This document shows, piece after piece, positions 26,300 to 34,692 of a DNA stretch of 64,000 nt. Location: contig NZ_WPZQ01000002.1 in NCBI RefSeq assembly GCF_013030265.1, positions 372,001-436,000 on the forward strand. Reading direction: 5' to 3'. The notes below the pieces were generated by a model. The model was not told the origin of the DNA. It saw only the letters and a program-made list of their open reading frames with translations, and searched no databases. This DNA is from Ruegeria arenilitoris (GTDB lineage: Bacteria > Pseudomonadota > Alphaproteobacteria > Rhodobacterales > Rhodobacteraceae). Within the stretch, counting starts at the first letter, position 1; each line of letters opens with the position of its first letter. Both the position numbers and the translations under genes were made by a program.

Positions 26300-26400
26300 A
26301 TGCTTAAATGTCACAGTGACCGCGGAATGGAACTGCCGCGGGTCATTTCACTGTCCCTCGTTCCAAAACTTGCGCCCAAGAAATTCTTGGGCGCTTTTTT
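26300..26400 (+). ncRNA. candidate intergenic small RNA or structured 3' UTR
   Basis: Between the YHS gene and the CoA-binding gene, two stem-loops occur in series: GACCGCGG (26318-26325) with CCGC-G-GGTC (26336-26344, one bulged G), and the terminator stem at 26372-26394. A short GTCAC-A-GTGAC palindrome overlaps the first. This is how many intergenic small RNAs look, but a processed 3' UTR of the YHS gene would look the same; no promoter is clear. The 5' end given is a guess. Confidence 0.35.
26372..26400 (+). terminator. strong intrinsic terminator
   Basis: GCGCCCAAG and CTTGGGCGC form a perfect nine-bp stem (extendable by AA/TT) around a short AAATT-type loop at 26372-26394, followed directly by TTTTTT and C-TTTT. 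It ends transcription 30 bases before the next gene. Confidence 0.9.
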
Positions 26401-26429
26401 CTTTTGGGGACACCGGATAGGGTGCGGCT

Positions 26430-26900
26430 ATGCCGGATTATTCAGATGATTTCCTCAAAACGATCCTGCGGCGTACGAAGGTGATCGCCGTTGTTGGCGT
26501 CTCCATGAATCCGGTGCGGCCGAGCTACTATGTGGCGCGATATCTATCGCTCAAGGGATATACGGTCATTCCGGTCAACCCGGGCCACGCGGGAAAGGAG
26601 CTGTTTGGTCAAACGGTTCGCGCTACGCTTAGCGAAATTTCGGAACCAGTTGATATTGTGGATATATTCCGGAGATCTGAAGCTGTCCCGCCGATTGTGG
26701 AGGAAGCTCTGCAAGCCTTTCCGGAACTGAAAACCATCTGGATGCAGATCGGTGTCCAAAACCCGGAAGCCGCCGAAGCAGCACAGGCGCGTGGTATCGA
26801 GGTGGTGATGAACCGCTGCCCTAAGATCGAGTATCAGAGACTTTTTGGTGAGCTTCGTATGGGCGGTTTTGCGACCGGTATTATTTCGTCGAAACTCTGA
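26430..26900 (+). CDS. CoA-binding domain protein (YccU-like)
   Basis: The 156-residue protein is a single Rossmann-type CoA-binding domain: IAVVGVSMNPVRPSYYVARYL, VIPVNPGHAGKELFG, VDIVDIFRRSEAVPPIVEEAL, TIWMQIGVQNPEAA and a conserved C-terminal VVMNRCPKIEY. This is the YccU family, related to the N-terminal domain of succinyl-CoA synthetase alpha subunits. A binding role rather than catalysis is usual. It converges with the lipoprotein gene 3 bases downstream. Confidence 0.88.
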   Translation: MPDYSDDFLKTILRRTKVIAVVGVSMNPVRPSYYVARYLSLKGYTVIPVNPGHAGKELFGQTVRATLSEISEPVDIVDIFRRSEAVPPIVEEALQAFPELKTIWMQIGVQNPEAAEAAQARGIEVVMNRCPKIEYQRLFGELRMGGFATGIISSKL

Positions 26901-26903
26901 CCT

Positions 26904-27479
26904 TTACTCGTTGAAAGCCGGTGTAAGTTCGGCCAACTGCTCCTGACGTCGCTTTTCCAGAACAACTTCACGCGGGACCCATTCGTACCGGGTATCTTCA
27001 ACGAGCGGTGACCAGAACAAAACGCCGCCATAGCGCCAGGGATCCAGAACAATCCCGTCATACATCGATTCACCCTTTCGGCTGATTATCGCCGTGCTGT
27101 GATCGATTCGGAACGGATTGTCGGCGTTTGCGATCGCGCGATGCAGCGTGAGGGTCTGAAAATTCTCCTGCCTGAGACGCCGCTCGATATCTTCAGCCCA
27201 GTGCCAGCACAGCCCGCGCGGGCGCAGCCCCTTGTTGACCTTGGCATTGTGGATCAGGGGCGGATCGGTGATCTCGTACTCCTGTACCAGTTGGGCAGTA
27301 TAGGCATACGTAATGCTTGCCGCCCGGTTGGCTTCTTCGGGGTCGATATCAGGTCCGAGGCTCTGTATTTCTGCAGCGAGGCGTTGGACTTCGTCTCCGG
27401 TTGCGGGTGGCGGGGCCGAACACGCACCAAGCGTCACCATCGCAAGCACAGCCAGCACACAGGCAAAGGGTCTGATCAT
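26904..27479 (-). CDS. lipoprotein with possible Cys-His-Asp hydrolase triad, function unknown
   Basis: The 191-residue product has a lipoprotein signal (LGAC, C20). The mature protein contains GLCWHWAEDI (C91), IDHSTAII (H127) and IVLDPW (D146). A cysteine at the start of a helix, then a histidine starting a strand and an aspartate starting the next strand is the order of the catalytic triad in transglutaminase- and NlpC/P60-like papain-fold proteins, so a periplasmic amidase or peptidase-like role is a reasonable guess. I do not recognise a named family. Confidence 0.72.
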   Translation of the reverse strand: MIRPFACVLAVLAMVTLGACSAPPPATGDEVQRLAAEIQSLGPDIDPEEANRAASITYAYTAQLVQEYEITDPPLIHNAKVNKGLRPRGLCWHWAEDIERRLRQENFQTLTLHRAIANADNPFRIDHSTAIISRKGESMYDGIVLDPWRYGGVLFWSPLVEDTRYEWVPREVVLEKRRQEQLAELTPAFNE

Positions 27480-27563
27480 TCACGCGTCCTCTGATCGGTC
27501 CTGCGCCGGAGCGCCTCGATCTGTGACTATAAGGCGTGGAATGTCGTGACGGAACCCGTCCAA

Positions 27564-27881
27564 TCAGCTGTCAGGCCGCGCAGCCTTTTCAGCAATACCG
27601 CTGATGCCCTGACGCTTTGCCAGTTCAGTCAGCACATCATCCAGAGGTACATCCCGCGCGGCCAGCATAACCAGAAGGTGATACAGCACATCCGCGGCCT
27701 CTGAGGTCAGTTTGCCCTGATCACCTTTGACGGCTTCGATAACGGCCTCAATGGCCTCCTCCCCGAACTTCTCGGCGCATTTTTCAGGGCCCTTGGCCAG
27801 CAATTTGGCAGTCCAGCTGGATTCGGGGTCGGCATCCTTGCGGGCCGCAATGGTGTCAGCCAGTTCTTGCAGGATATTCAT
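27564..27881 (-). CDS. hisE: phosphoribosyl-ATP pyrophosphatase HisE
   Basis: The 105-residue protein is an all-alpha MazG-like pyrophosphohydrolase: [37 protein letters not shown] and the [13 protein letters not shown] metal-binding helix. It removes pyrophosphate from phosphoribosyl-ATP, the second step of histidine synthesis. The cyclohydrolase HisI is separate and not in the window. Its ATG overlaps the hisF stop by four bases, so it is coupled to hisF and is last in the minus-strand his group. Confidence 0.95.
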   Translation of the reverse strand: MNILQELADTIAARKDADPESSWTAKLLAKGPEKCAEKFGEEAIEAVIEAVKGDQGKLTSEAADVLYHLLVMLAARDVPLDDVLTELAKRQGISGIAEKAARPDS

Positions 27882-28639
27882 GTCAGCCTCATCGGAATGC
27901 CTGCGGCAGCCATATGTTCCTTGGCTTCGCGGATTGTGTATTCGCCGAAATGAAAGATCGAGGCAGCGAGCACGGCGCTAGCACCGCCTTCGGTAACGCC
28001 CTCAACCAGGTGGTCCAGATTGCCTACGCCACCTGATGCGATCACGGGAACGTCCACGGCATCGGAAATGGCGCGTGTCAGGGGCAGGTTAAAGCCCGCC
28101 TTGGTGCCGTCGCGGTCCATCGAGGTCAGCAGAATTTCACCTGCGCCTTTGGCGACTACGGTTTTGGCGAACTCAACGGCGTCAATGCCAGTTGGCTTGC
28201 GCCCGCCATGGGTAAAAATCTCCCACTTCCCGGGGCTGACGGTTTTTGCATCGATCGCACAGACAATGCACTGGCTTCCAAACTGGTCGGCGGCTTCGGC
28301 GATGACATCCGGGTTGGCCACGGCGGCCGAGTTGAAGCTGACTTTGTCCGCTCCGGCCAGCAAAAGGGCACGCACATCGTCTTTGGTGCGCACACCACCG
28401 CCCACGGTTAACGGCACAAAGCACTGCTCGGCCGTGCGTTGCACCACATCAAACATGGTACCCCGGTTCTCATGCGTGGCGTGGATGTCCAGAAAACAGA
28501 TCTCGTCAGCGCCGGCCTCATCATAGGCTTTGGCCGATTCCACGGGATCACCTGCGTCGCGCAGGCCGACAAAGTTGACACCTTTGACCACGCGGCCATC
28601 GGCGACATCGAGGCAGGGAATGATGCGGGTTTTCAGCAT
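27878..28639 (-). CDS. hisF: imidazole glycerol phosphate synthase cyclase subunit HisF
   Basis: The 253-residue (beta/alpha)8 barrel begins [20 protein letters not shown] with catalytic D11, has the second catalytic aspartate in [11 protein letters not shown] (near 130) and the phosphate-binding strands ending VIASGGVGN and [12 protein letters not shown]. With HisH it converts PRFAR and glutamine-derived ammonia to imidazole glycerol phosphate and AICAR. It is separated from hisH by hisA and two opposite-strand genes, although the two proteins form one complex. Confidence 0.97.
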   Translation of the reverse strand: MLKTRIIPCLDVADGRVVKGVNFVGLRDAGDPVESAKAYDEAGADEICFLDIHATHENRGTMFDVVQRTAEQCFVPLTVGGGVRTKDDVRALLLAGADKVSFNSAAVANPDVIAEAADQFGSQCIVCAIDAKTVSPGKWEIFTHGGRKPTGIDAVEFAKTVVAKGAGEILLTSMDRDGTKAGFNLPLTRAISDAVDVPVIASGGVGNLDHLVEGVTEGGASAVLAASIFHFGEYTIREAKEHMAAAGIPMRLT

Positions 28640-28756
28640 AAGACATCCTTTGTTGGCGCACCTCTACCGGCAAAGCCCCGCCGATGCCAGACTTGTGATT
28701 GTCACATCCCTCAAAGCTGTGAAAACTGTCCCTAAATTCATCAGGAGATCAATGAG

Positions 28757-29203
28757 ATGCGTAAACTCTTTCTCGCGACCACATTCATTCTTGGGGGAAC
28801 TGTCGCAGCAATGGCAGACGATATTATCAAGGTAAACACCGACAAATCAGTGCAGGAGGTCATGGATGCGCTTGAGGCGGCGGTTGGCAATGCGGGTGCA
28901 ACCGTCTTTGCGCGCGTGGATCATGCGGCCGGTGCCGAAAAGGTTGGGCTGGCCATTCCGGCCAATCAGGTTCTGATCTTTGGCAACCCCGCGCTGGGTA
29001 CGCCTGCCATGCAAATCGACCCCCGCGCGGGGCTGTTCCTGCCGCTCAAGGTGCAGGCATATCAGGACGCCGACGGTCTGGTCTGGTTGGCCTATGAGGA
29101 TCCCAAAGAGACGATGGACGAGCTCGATGAAGTCGAGAAGTCCCCGGTCATTGAAAAGATGCGCGGCGCGCTTGCCAAGCTTACGGCTGCTGCCGCTGGC
29201 TGA
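28757..29203 (+). CDS. exported DUF302 domain protein
   Basis: The 148-residue protein has a signal peptide (MRKLFLATTFILGGTVAAMA) and a DUF302 domain: SVQEVMDALEAAVGNAGATVFARVDHAAGAEKVGL, QVLIFGNPALGTPAMQIDPRAGLFLPLKVQAYQ split by family convention, and VWLAYEDPK. DUF302 proteins are small alpha/beta modules of unknown activity. It sits on the plus strand between hisA/DUF2867 and hisF, divergent from hisF and convergent with the DUF2867 gene (1-base gap). Confidence 0.85.
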   Translation: MRKLFLATTFILGGTVAAMADDIIKVNTDKSVQEVMDALEAAVGNAGATVFARVDHAAGAEKVGLAIPANQVLIFGNPALGTPAMQIDPRAGLFLPLKVQAYQDADGLVWLAYEDPKETMDELDEVEKSPVIEKMRGALAKLTAAAAG

Positions 29204-29204
29204 T

Positions 29205-29684
29205 CTACGCAGGCTCAGGCCATCTGGTCGCCCGGCTCACGCGTGCAAGCGCGTTTCGGGCGATCAGGATGTGAAAGGGCAGAATGGCTGCCAGATAAAG
29301 CCGACCACCCAGATTGTGTCGGTGGACCCATGTGGCAAGCGAAATCCGACCACCCTCGGAGTGCACTGAAACTCGGAAATCGAGATGCCGGTCGTTGAAA
29401 CCAGCAATCACCTCGGTTTCATCTTCATGTTCCACCGGGAAGATACCAACCTTGTCCGCCGCATCCGGTCCCGTGTTGCTGAGCCCGAATGGTGCAACCA
29501 ACAGACCCCTCAATCGAACCAGCGCGATAGCCCAGGATGGAAACGCCGTGATGATCTCTGCCGCCTGACGCGGTGGCAGGTCAGATGGGACGCTAAAGCA
29601 ATCCAGGAAATCGCCCGACTTCAGGCGGTTATGCAGCAGGCTTGATGTCGGTAGTGCTGATCGACTTACCAGTGATTTGAACAT
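29205..29684 (-). CDS. DUF2867 domain protein
   Basis: The 159-residue protein shows a segment order typical of DUF2867: DFLDCFSVPSD, AFPSWAIALVRLRGLLV, VGIFPVEHEDETEVIAGFNDRHLDFRVSV shortened here as the core beta region, and LPFHILIARNALARV at the C-terminus. Function unknown; the fold is probably related to the START/SRPBCC-type beta sheet. It lies 4 bases after hisA on the same strand and is probably cotranscribed with it. Confidence 0.78.
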   Translation of the reverse strand: MFKSLVSRSALPTSSLLHNRLKSGDFLDCFSVPSDLPPRQAAEIITAFPSWAIALVRLRGLLVAPFGLSNTGPDAADKVGIFPVEHEDETEVIAGFNDRHLDFRVSVHSEGGRISLATWVHRHNLGGRLYLAAILPFHILIARNALARVSRATRWPEPA

Positions 29685-29688
29685 TCGG

Positions 29689-30411
29689 CTACGCTCTGAG
29701 CGTTGCCAGAGCCTCCTTCAGGTCAATGGCGCCATCATACAGCGCACGGCCAGAGATGGCACCGTTCAGACCTGCGCCACAATCGCGCAGGGTGATGAGG
29801 TCAGCAATTGAGGAAACGCCACCCGATGCGATGACCGGGATCGATACAGCGCGGGCCAGATCGGCAGTCGCCTCGATATTCGGGCCCTGCATCGCGCCGT
29901 CACGGTTAATATCGGTGTAGATGATGGCTGCAACGCCTGCGTCTTCAAAGCTGCGGGCCAGATCCGTGACCTGTACGTCTGTTTCTTCGGCCCAGCCTTT
30001 GGTTGCGACCATGCCGTTGCGGGCATCGATGCCCACGGCGACCTTGCCGGGAAAAGCTTTGGCTGCTTCACGCACCAGATCAGGGTTTTCGACGGCAACG
30101 GTTCCCAGAATCACGCGTGCCAGGCCTTTGTCCAGCCATGTCTCGATTGTCGCCATGTCCCGGATGCCGCCGCCCAGCTGTGCAGGGACTTTGCATTCCT
30201 TCAAAATCGCTTCAACCGGGGCAGCATTCACAGGCTCACCCGCAAAAGCTCCGTTCAGATCGACAAGGTGCAGCCATTCGCATCCCGCCTCGACAAAGGC
30301 GCGTGCCTGTGCTGCCGGGTCGTCGTTGAATACGGTGGCTTTGTCCATTTCGCCGCGCAGCAGGCGAACGGCCTGGCCGTCTTTGAGGTCGATGGCGGGG
30401 TAGAGGATCAT
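29689..30411 (-). CDS. hisA: phosphoribosylformimino-5-aminoimidazole carboxamide ribotide isomerase HisA
   Basis: From the ATG at 30411 the 240-residue barrel starts [12 protein letters not shown] with catalytic D8 and has the second aspartate in [12 protein letters not shown], with IASGGVSS and [11 protein letters not shown] phosphate-binding loops. It isomerises ProFAR to PRFAR, the substrate of HisF. A longer frame from 30507 adds 32 residues that do not match HisA. The gene is divergent from the DUF2147 gene. Confidence 0.96.
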   Translation of the reverse strand: MILYPAIDLKDGQAVRLLRGEMDKATVFNDDPAAQARAFVEAGCEWLHLVDLNGAFAGEPVNAAPVEAILKECKVPAQLGGGIRDMATIETWLDKGLARVILGTVAVENPDLVREAAKAFPGKVAVGIDARNGMVATKGWAEETDVQVTDLARSFEDAGVAAIIYTDINRDGAMQGPNIEATADLARAVSIPVIASGGVSSIADLITLRDCGAGLNGAISGRALYDGAIDLKEALATLRA

Positions 30412-30545
30412 GTGACGCGGCCCTATATGACAGTTGTTCGCGCGGGATATCGCACAAGCGGGGCAGGGGATGCAACGCGACGCTAAGTCAATCTTGCCCG
30501 AAGGCATTCAGCGGGTCAGACTGAAGTCAAAACAGGGAGAAGATC

Positions 30546-30944
30546 ATGAAGAAGCTTACACTCGCAGCTGCATTTGCTGCTATGGCAACAGGCGCTTTTG
30601 CAGATCCGGTTGACGGGTTGTGGAAAACCCAGCCAGGTGACACCGGCGGCTATCTGCACGTTTCGATTGCGCCTTGTGGCAGCGCCATCTGCGGCACAAT
30701 CGATACTGCCTTTGACGCCGATGGCAATGAGCAACTGAACTACGAAAACCTCGGCAAGCAGATCATCTGGGACATGGTCCCTGAAGGTAACGGCAGCTAT
30801 GACGACGGTAAGATCTGGGCGCCGGACCGAAACAAGACCTACAGCTCGAAAATGTCGCTGGACGGTCAGAACAAGCTGACCGTCAAAGGCTGTGTGGCTG
30901 GTGGCCTGGTCTGCCGCGGTCAGACCTGGACGCGGGTTCAATAA
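30546..30944 (+). CDS. exported DUF2147 domain protein
   Basis: The 132-residue protein has a signal peptide (MKKLTLAAAFAAMATGAFA) and the DUF2147 core: DGLWKTQPGDTGGYLHVSIAPCGSAICGTI, a WDMVPEGNGSYDDGKIW region and a C-terminal KLTVKGCVAGGLVCRGQTW. It is a small beta-rich, calycin-like domain. Four cysteines could form two disulfides. GGGAG precedes the ATG. The gene lies on the plus strand inside the his group, between hisA and hisH, and converges with hisH (4-base gap). Confidence 0.88.
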   Translation: MKKLTLAAAFAAMATGAFADPVDGLWKTQPGDTGGYLHVSIAPCGSAICGTIDTAFDADGNEQLNYENLGKQIIWDMVPEGNGSYDDGKIWAPDRNKTYSSKMSLDGQNKLTVKGCVAGGLVCRGQTWTRVQ

Positions 30945-30948
30945 CCCG

Positions 30949-31587
30949 TCACGGGGTCCAGGTCAGAAAGTTCCCGATCATACGCAGCCCCACATCCTGA
31001 CTTTTCTCAGGGTGGAACTGCATCCCAACCATCGTGTCACGGCCGATCACGGCCGTGACCTCCTGCCCATACTCCACATAAGCCAGACGTTCCGCCGGGT
31101 TATTGACCCGGAAGTGATAGGAGTGGACGAAATAGACGTGATCCCCGGATTTGACGCCGTCAAATACAGGGTGGGCATTTTCCAGAACCAGATCATTCCA
31201 GCCCATATGCGGCACCTTCAGTGCGCTGTCTGACGGCTCAATCCGCACAACATCGCCTGCGACCCAGTCCAGTCCATCGGTCTCGGAATATTCGTGACCT
31301 TTCGAGGCCATGAGCTGCATGCCCACGCAGATACCCAGAAACGGACGGCCTTTCTGTTCGACGGCCTCGACCATAGCGTCGTAGATGCCCTTGTGCCCGC
31401 GCAGCTCGGCAGCGCAGGCCGGAAAAGCTCCATCGCCGGGCAGGACCAGCCGATCAGCTCTTGCGACCACATCGGCATCCGAAGTCACAACAACTTCGCC
31501 CGCATCCATCTCACGCGCCATGCGCTGAAACGCCTTTTCGGCGGAGTGCAAGTTGCCGCTTTCGTAATCGATAATGGCAGTCAGCAT
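30949..31587 (-). CDS. hisH: imidazole glycerol phosphate synthase glutamine amidotransferase subunit HisH
   Basis: The 212-residue class I glutaminase has its nucleophile cysteine in FLGICVGMQLM and the His-Glu pair in GMQFHPEKS, with LPGDGAFP forming the oxyanion-side loop. It releases ammonia from glutamine for HisF. Its ATG directly abuts the hisB stop, so the two are coupled. Confidence 0.96.
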   Translation of the reverse strand: MLTAIIDYESGNLHSAEKAFQRMAREMDAGEVVVTSDADVVARADRLVLPGDGAFPACAAELRGHKGIYDAMVEAVEQKGRPFLGICVGMQLMASKGHEYSETDGLDWVAGDVVRIEPSDSALKVPHMGWNDLVLENAHPVFDGVKSGDHVYFVHSYHFRVNNPAERLAYVEYGQEVTAVIGRDTMVGMQFHPEKSQDVGLRMIGNFLTWTP

Positions 31588-32175
31588 TTACAGCGCGCCC
31601 TTGGTCGACGGGATCGCATCGGCCTTACGCGGATCGGTCTCAACCGCCAGACGCAATGCACGGGCGACCGCCTTAAACGCGGCTTCGGCGATGTGGTGGC
31701 TGTTGAACCCGTGCAACTGATCGATGTGCAACGTGATACCGGCATGTGTGCTAAGCGCCTGAAAGAATTCACGCACCAGTTCGGTATCGAAGTTGCCGAT
31801 CTTGGGCGTAGGCAGATCCACGTTCCAGATCAGGAAAGGACGGCCCGACAGGTCCAACGCACAGCGGACCTGTGCATCATCCATGGGCAGGTGGCACTCG
31901 CCATAGCGGCGGATACCTTTCTTGTCGCCCAGGGCCTGCGTCAGCGCCTGACCCAGCGCGATACCGGTATCCTCGACCGTATGGTGGTCGTCGATGTGGT
32001 AATCGCCCTTGGCACGGATCGTCATGTCGATCAGCGAATGACGCGTAAGCTGATCCAGCATGTGATCGAAGAATCCAACGCCGGTCTGGTTGTCATAGGT
32101 ACCGGTGCCGTCAAGATTGACCTCGACCGTGATCTCGGTCTCGGCGGTCTGACGGCTGATCTTTGCGCTGCGCAT
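31588..32175 (-). CDS. hisB: imidazoleglycerol-phosphate dehydratase HisB
   Basis: From the ATG at 32175 the 195-residue protein starts [15 protein letters not shown] and has the two metal-binding histidine motifs [13 protein letters not shown] and [11 protein letters not shown], plus [12 protein letters not shown]. It dehydrates imidazole glycerol phosphate. It is the monofunctional type without the histidinol phosphatase domain of E. coli HisB. First gene of the minus-strand his group; the promoter should lie in the space shared with the divergent RAM-domain gene. Confidence 0.96.
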   Translation of the reverse strand: MRSAKISRQTAETEITVEVNLDGTGTYDNQTGVGFFDHMLDQLTRHSLIDMTIRAKGDYHIDDHHTVEDTGIALGQALTQALGDKKGIRRYGECHLPMDDAQVRCALDLSGRPFLIWNVDLPTPKIGNFDTELVREFFQALSTHAGITLHIDQLHGFNSHHIAEAAFKAVARALRLAVETDPRKADAIPSTKGAL

Positions 32176-32338
32176 GGGCGAATTCCTTTTGCTACAGGCG
32201 CGCTTATAGACGGGGTAGGGCAGAGGTTTCCAGACCGCCCGTACCATTCGCGGCAAACTGTTGCGGCGCAATCAGGGGATTGCGCCCGCAGTGCCACCAT
32301 GTCAGCCTGCCGCCAACAAAACAAACAGGGCCAATATC

Positions 32339-32578
32339 ATGTCCACCTGCGTATTCATTCAGATCCGTTGCAAGCCTGGCACCACCTATAAGGTCGCCGA
32401 GGATATCGCCTTGCGGGAAATTCACTCCGAGCTCTATTCGACCAGCGGTGAATACGATCTGTTGCTCAAGCTCTACATCCCGGAAACCGATGATGTGGGC
32501 CATTTCATCAACGAAAACCTGCTGGTGATCCCGAATATCGAGCGTTCGCTGACCACCATGACCTTCAAGGCGTTCTGA
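32339..32578 (+). CDS. stand-alone Lrp/AsnC ligand-binding (RAM) domain protein
   Basis: The 79-residue product matches only the C-terminal effector domain of Lrp/AsnC regulators (STCVFIQIRCKPGT, GEYDLLLKLYIPE, TTMTFKAF), with no helix-turn-helix. Such stand-alone RAM proteins bind amino acids and may modulate other proteins; it is tempting that it lies next to hisB, but a link to histidine is only positional. Start ATG 32339; no convincing longer form. Confidence 0.85.
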   Translation: MSTCVFIQIRCKPGTTYKVAEDIALREIHSELYSTSGEYDLLLKLYIPETDDVGHFINENLLVIPNIERSLTTMTFKAF

Positions 32579-33181
32579 CTAGATCGAGGCCTCAGACATC
32601 GAACCTTGCTGCGGCGCGCATGCCAGAACCGCGCCGTTGCGTGATTGCTGATCAGTTGTTCCTGCCCGGAGCAACTGATGAACGCCGAACAGCACCATCA
32701 ACGGGACAGCAAGTGAGACAAGGTAGTTGTCTCCCGCCAACTGAGACCACACGACCCCGAATGCGCAAACAATCAGCAGCAAGACGGAATGAGTGCGCTT
32801 TTGATTGGTGCTGCTGGGCTGATAGCTTAAAAACCCATTTGGGGCGAAGGCGGTCAAAATCAGACCGGTCACAAAAACGCTCATCAGAACCAGCGTTGCG
32901 ATATTCCCGATCAAAAGCGTCGCGGCATCTCGATATCCCGCAAGAACCAGGCCTTCGATCAACGGCGTGATTGTGATCATGAAAATATTGATCCCAAGCA
33001 GGATTGGCTGAGGCCGCATGACATTTCGGGCATATGTAACGCAGACCGCTGCTGCCAGAACCGTCCCAACCCATCCGGCCAGTTGCAGGTCACCTGTTGT
33101 GCGAAACAGAACCATGAAACTCACGCCCGGCAGGTTCTCAAACATCTCAAGCAGCAGTCGCTTTTGGTTGTTTCCCGGCAT
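32579..33181 (-). CDS. hypothetical membrane protein with about six helices
   Basis: The 200-residue protein has a soluble N-terminal 20 residues, then hydrophobic stretches at about 18-35, 38-55, 62-80, 85-115, 130-150 and 155-172, and a polar C-terminal tail rich in Q and S. I recognise no family. Alternative start at 33199. It ends directly after the RAM gene (convergent, no gap). Confidence 0.6.
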   Translation of the reverse strand: MPGNNQKRLLLEMFENLPGVSFMVLFRTTGDLQLAGWVGTVLAAAVCVTYARNVMRPQPILLGINIFMITITPLIEGLVLAGYRDAATLLIGNIATLVLMSVFVTGLILTAFAPNGFLSYQPSSTNQKRTHSVLLLIVCAFGVVWSQLAGDNYLVSLAVPLMVLFGVHQLLRAGTTDQQSRNGAVLACAPQQGSMSEASI

Positions 33182-33232
33182 GGTTTCGAACCCTCTCAAT
33201 CGATCATTATCTTGGAGTATCGGGGTGGAATA

Positions 33233-34099
33233 TCACCCCAGCTCAAACGTCGTGATTCCATAAATCCGATCCAGATCAATGTCCGGCGCATGGCTGGAAT
33301 ACATGCGGCCGGTTTCAAACACTTTGGTCATTCCCAACTGTTGCGCCATCGCCATGGCTTGTGCGTTGGGGTTGGGCATGTCGATGAATATCTCGGCATC
33401 CGACTGGTCAGCGGGAAGAGTCATAAGAAGCGATACCAGAAGGGCCTCGGCGATCTCGGAGCTGTCCGCAAATAACGGGCCGACCTTGTACCCGCTCAGG
33501 CATCGCCGCAGCGTCGCGTAGCCCTTGATTTGACCGTCTTCCTCAAACACCCGAGAGGCATGATTGGGCGCATCCAGCCAGGCGTGAAGGAATGTATCTC
33601 GCGATGCGGGAAAGAGGCCTCTGTCATAGGACCTCAGCTCGTCCGTCAGGCTATCCAGCGCAGCGATACGATCATGCTCTGATCGGCCCAGCTGATCCAG
33701 TATGCTGCCGGCTGAGCCCGAGAAGCGGTAGTTGTCATAGGCCAGATCAAAGCCGAACTTGCGGTAGTTGTCTTGCTGCTCAACAACGCCGTCCATGCCC
33801 ATGTTCCGATGCTCGCAATGCGCCTTGACCGCTTCAGCCACCTGAAGCCCGTATCCCGATCCGCGATAGTCAGGGTGCACGATATAAAAGCCCAGGAAGG
33901 AATAGGCATCGTCGTAATTCACGGCTGATGCCGACGCGATCATCTGGCCATCCAGAAACCCGCCCTTGAACCCCTCGGGGTCAGAGCTGCGGAAACACAC
34001 GGCATCGTGCAGTCCGGGATTCCAGCCTTCCCGTCCGGCCCAGTCGACGGCTGTCTGGACCTCATCCGCTGTCAAAGCGCGAATTACGTATTCTGGCAT
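33233..34099 (-). CDS. GNAT family N-acetyltransferase, two-domain
   Basis: The 288-residue protein starts MPEYVIRALTADE; the N-terminal GNAT domain carries FYIVHPDYRGSGYGLQVAEAV, the R/Q-x-x-G-x-G/A acetyl-CoA motif (RGSGYG). The second half has a YATLRRCLSGYKVGPLFADS segment and resembles the C-terminal domain of GNAT proteins of the YitI-like type. Substrate unknown. The ATG at 34099 fits the family start; the 34144 start would add 15 residues. Confidence 0.82.
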   Translation of the reverse strand: MPEYVIRALTADEVQTAVDWAGREGWNPGLHDAVCFRSSDPEGFKGGFLDGQMIASASAVNYDDAYSFLGFYIVHPDYRGSGYGLQVAEAVKAHCEHRNMGMDGVVEQQDNYRKFGFDLAYDNYRFSGSAGSILDQLGRSEHDRIAALDSLTDELRSYDRGLFPASRDTFLHAWLDAPNHASRVFEEDGQIKGYATLRRCLSGYKVGPLFADSSEIAEALLVSLLMTLPADQSDAEIFIDMPNPNAQAMAMAQQLGMTKVFETGRMYSSHAPDIDLDRIYGITTFELG

Positions 34100-34184
34100 G
34101 GCCGGGTCTCCGTCGTGATTGGTTACAATCAGAGGATGCCGCAACAGGAGCGAAAGAACCAGCGTGTTGAGAAAGGTTAGTATC

Positions 34185-34259
34185 TGGAGCGGGCGAGGCG
34201 ATTCGAACGCCCGACCCTAACCTTGGCAAGGTTATGCTCTACCCCTGAGCTACGCCCGC
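34185..34259 (-). tRNA. tRNA-Gly (anticodon GCC), copy 1, CCA encoded
   Basis: On the minus strand, 75 bases with acceptor stem GCGGGCG / CGCCCGC, D arm TAGCTCAGGGGTAGAGCA, anticodon loop TTGCCAA (GCC) and T-loop TTCGAAT, then T and encoded CCA. Identical to the second copy at 34296-34370; 36 bases separate them. Confidence 0.96.
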
Positions 34260-34295
34260 ATCAGATACATATGCTTTGGTCCTAAGACCTCTCAA

Positions 34296-34370
34296 TGGAG
34301 CGGGCGAGGCGATTCGAACGCCCGACCCTAACCTTGGCAAGGTTATGCTCTACCCCTGAGCTACGCCCGC
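34296..34370 (-). tRNA. tRNA-Gly (anticodon GCC), copy 2, CCA encoded
   Basis: Identical 75-base copy upstream (on the minus strand) of the first. The pair is probably one transcript. GCC decodes GGC/GGU, frequent glycine codons in GC-rich genomes, so a doubled gene is plausible for dosage. Confidence 0.96.
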
Positions 34371-34521
34371 GCCGTTGAGTGAGGAGGGATGTATAAATTC
34401 CCACGCAGGGCTGCAAGCGGAAAAACGCAGAATTCTGAAAAAATCTTTTTTCGACGGAAGCGCTGCGCTCGCCCGTTAAAGAACCAGCGCATTACGAAAA
34501 GATAATGGTGGAGGTGAAAAA

Positions 34522-34671
34522 ATGGCGAGGGTTGAAAACGTTAAGATGGCAGCACTGGCCGCGATGATTTTGCTGGCAACGGCAATTTCCCGGGCAGACA
34601 GCGACAGGCTGGGTCAGGTCGAGCCGATCCTGATGCCTGCCGCTGAAATCGAAGTTCAGGTTTTAACCTGA
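34522..34671 (+). CDS. small secreted peptide, 49 residues
   Basis: ATG at 34522 has a strong GGAGG at 34510-34514 (8-base spacing) and opens a 49-codon frame to TGA. The product has an apparent signal peptide (MAALAAMILLATAIS RADS, 20-odd residues) and a short acidic mature part. It is too short for the usual gene lists. The ribosome site, signal peptide and position between tRNA-Gly and MAPEG support a real gene; I know no family. Confidence 0.5.
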   Translation: MARVENVKMAALAAMILLATAISRADSDRLGQVEPILMPAAEIEVQVLT

Positions 34672-34692
34672 TAAGCACCTGCCGGATTTGGC

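Noticed and set aside
34185..34370. genomic island at the tRNA-Gly pair
   Set aside because: No integrase, direct repeats or shift in composition on either side.
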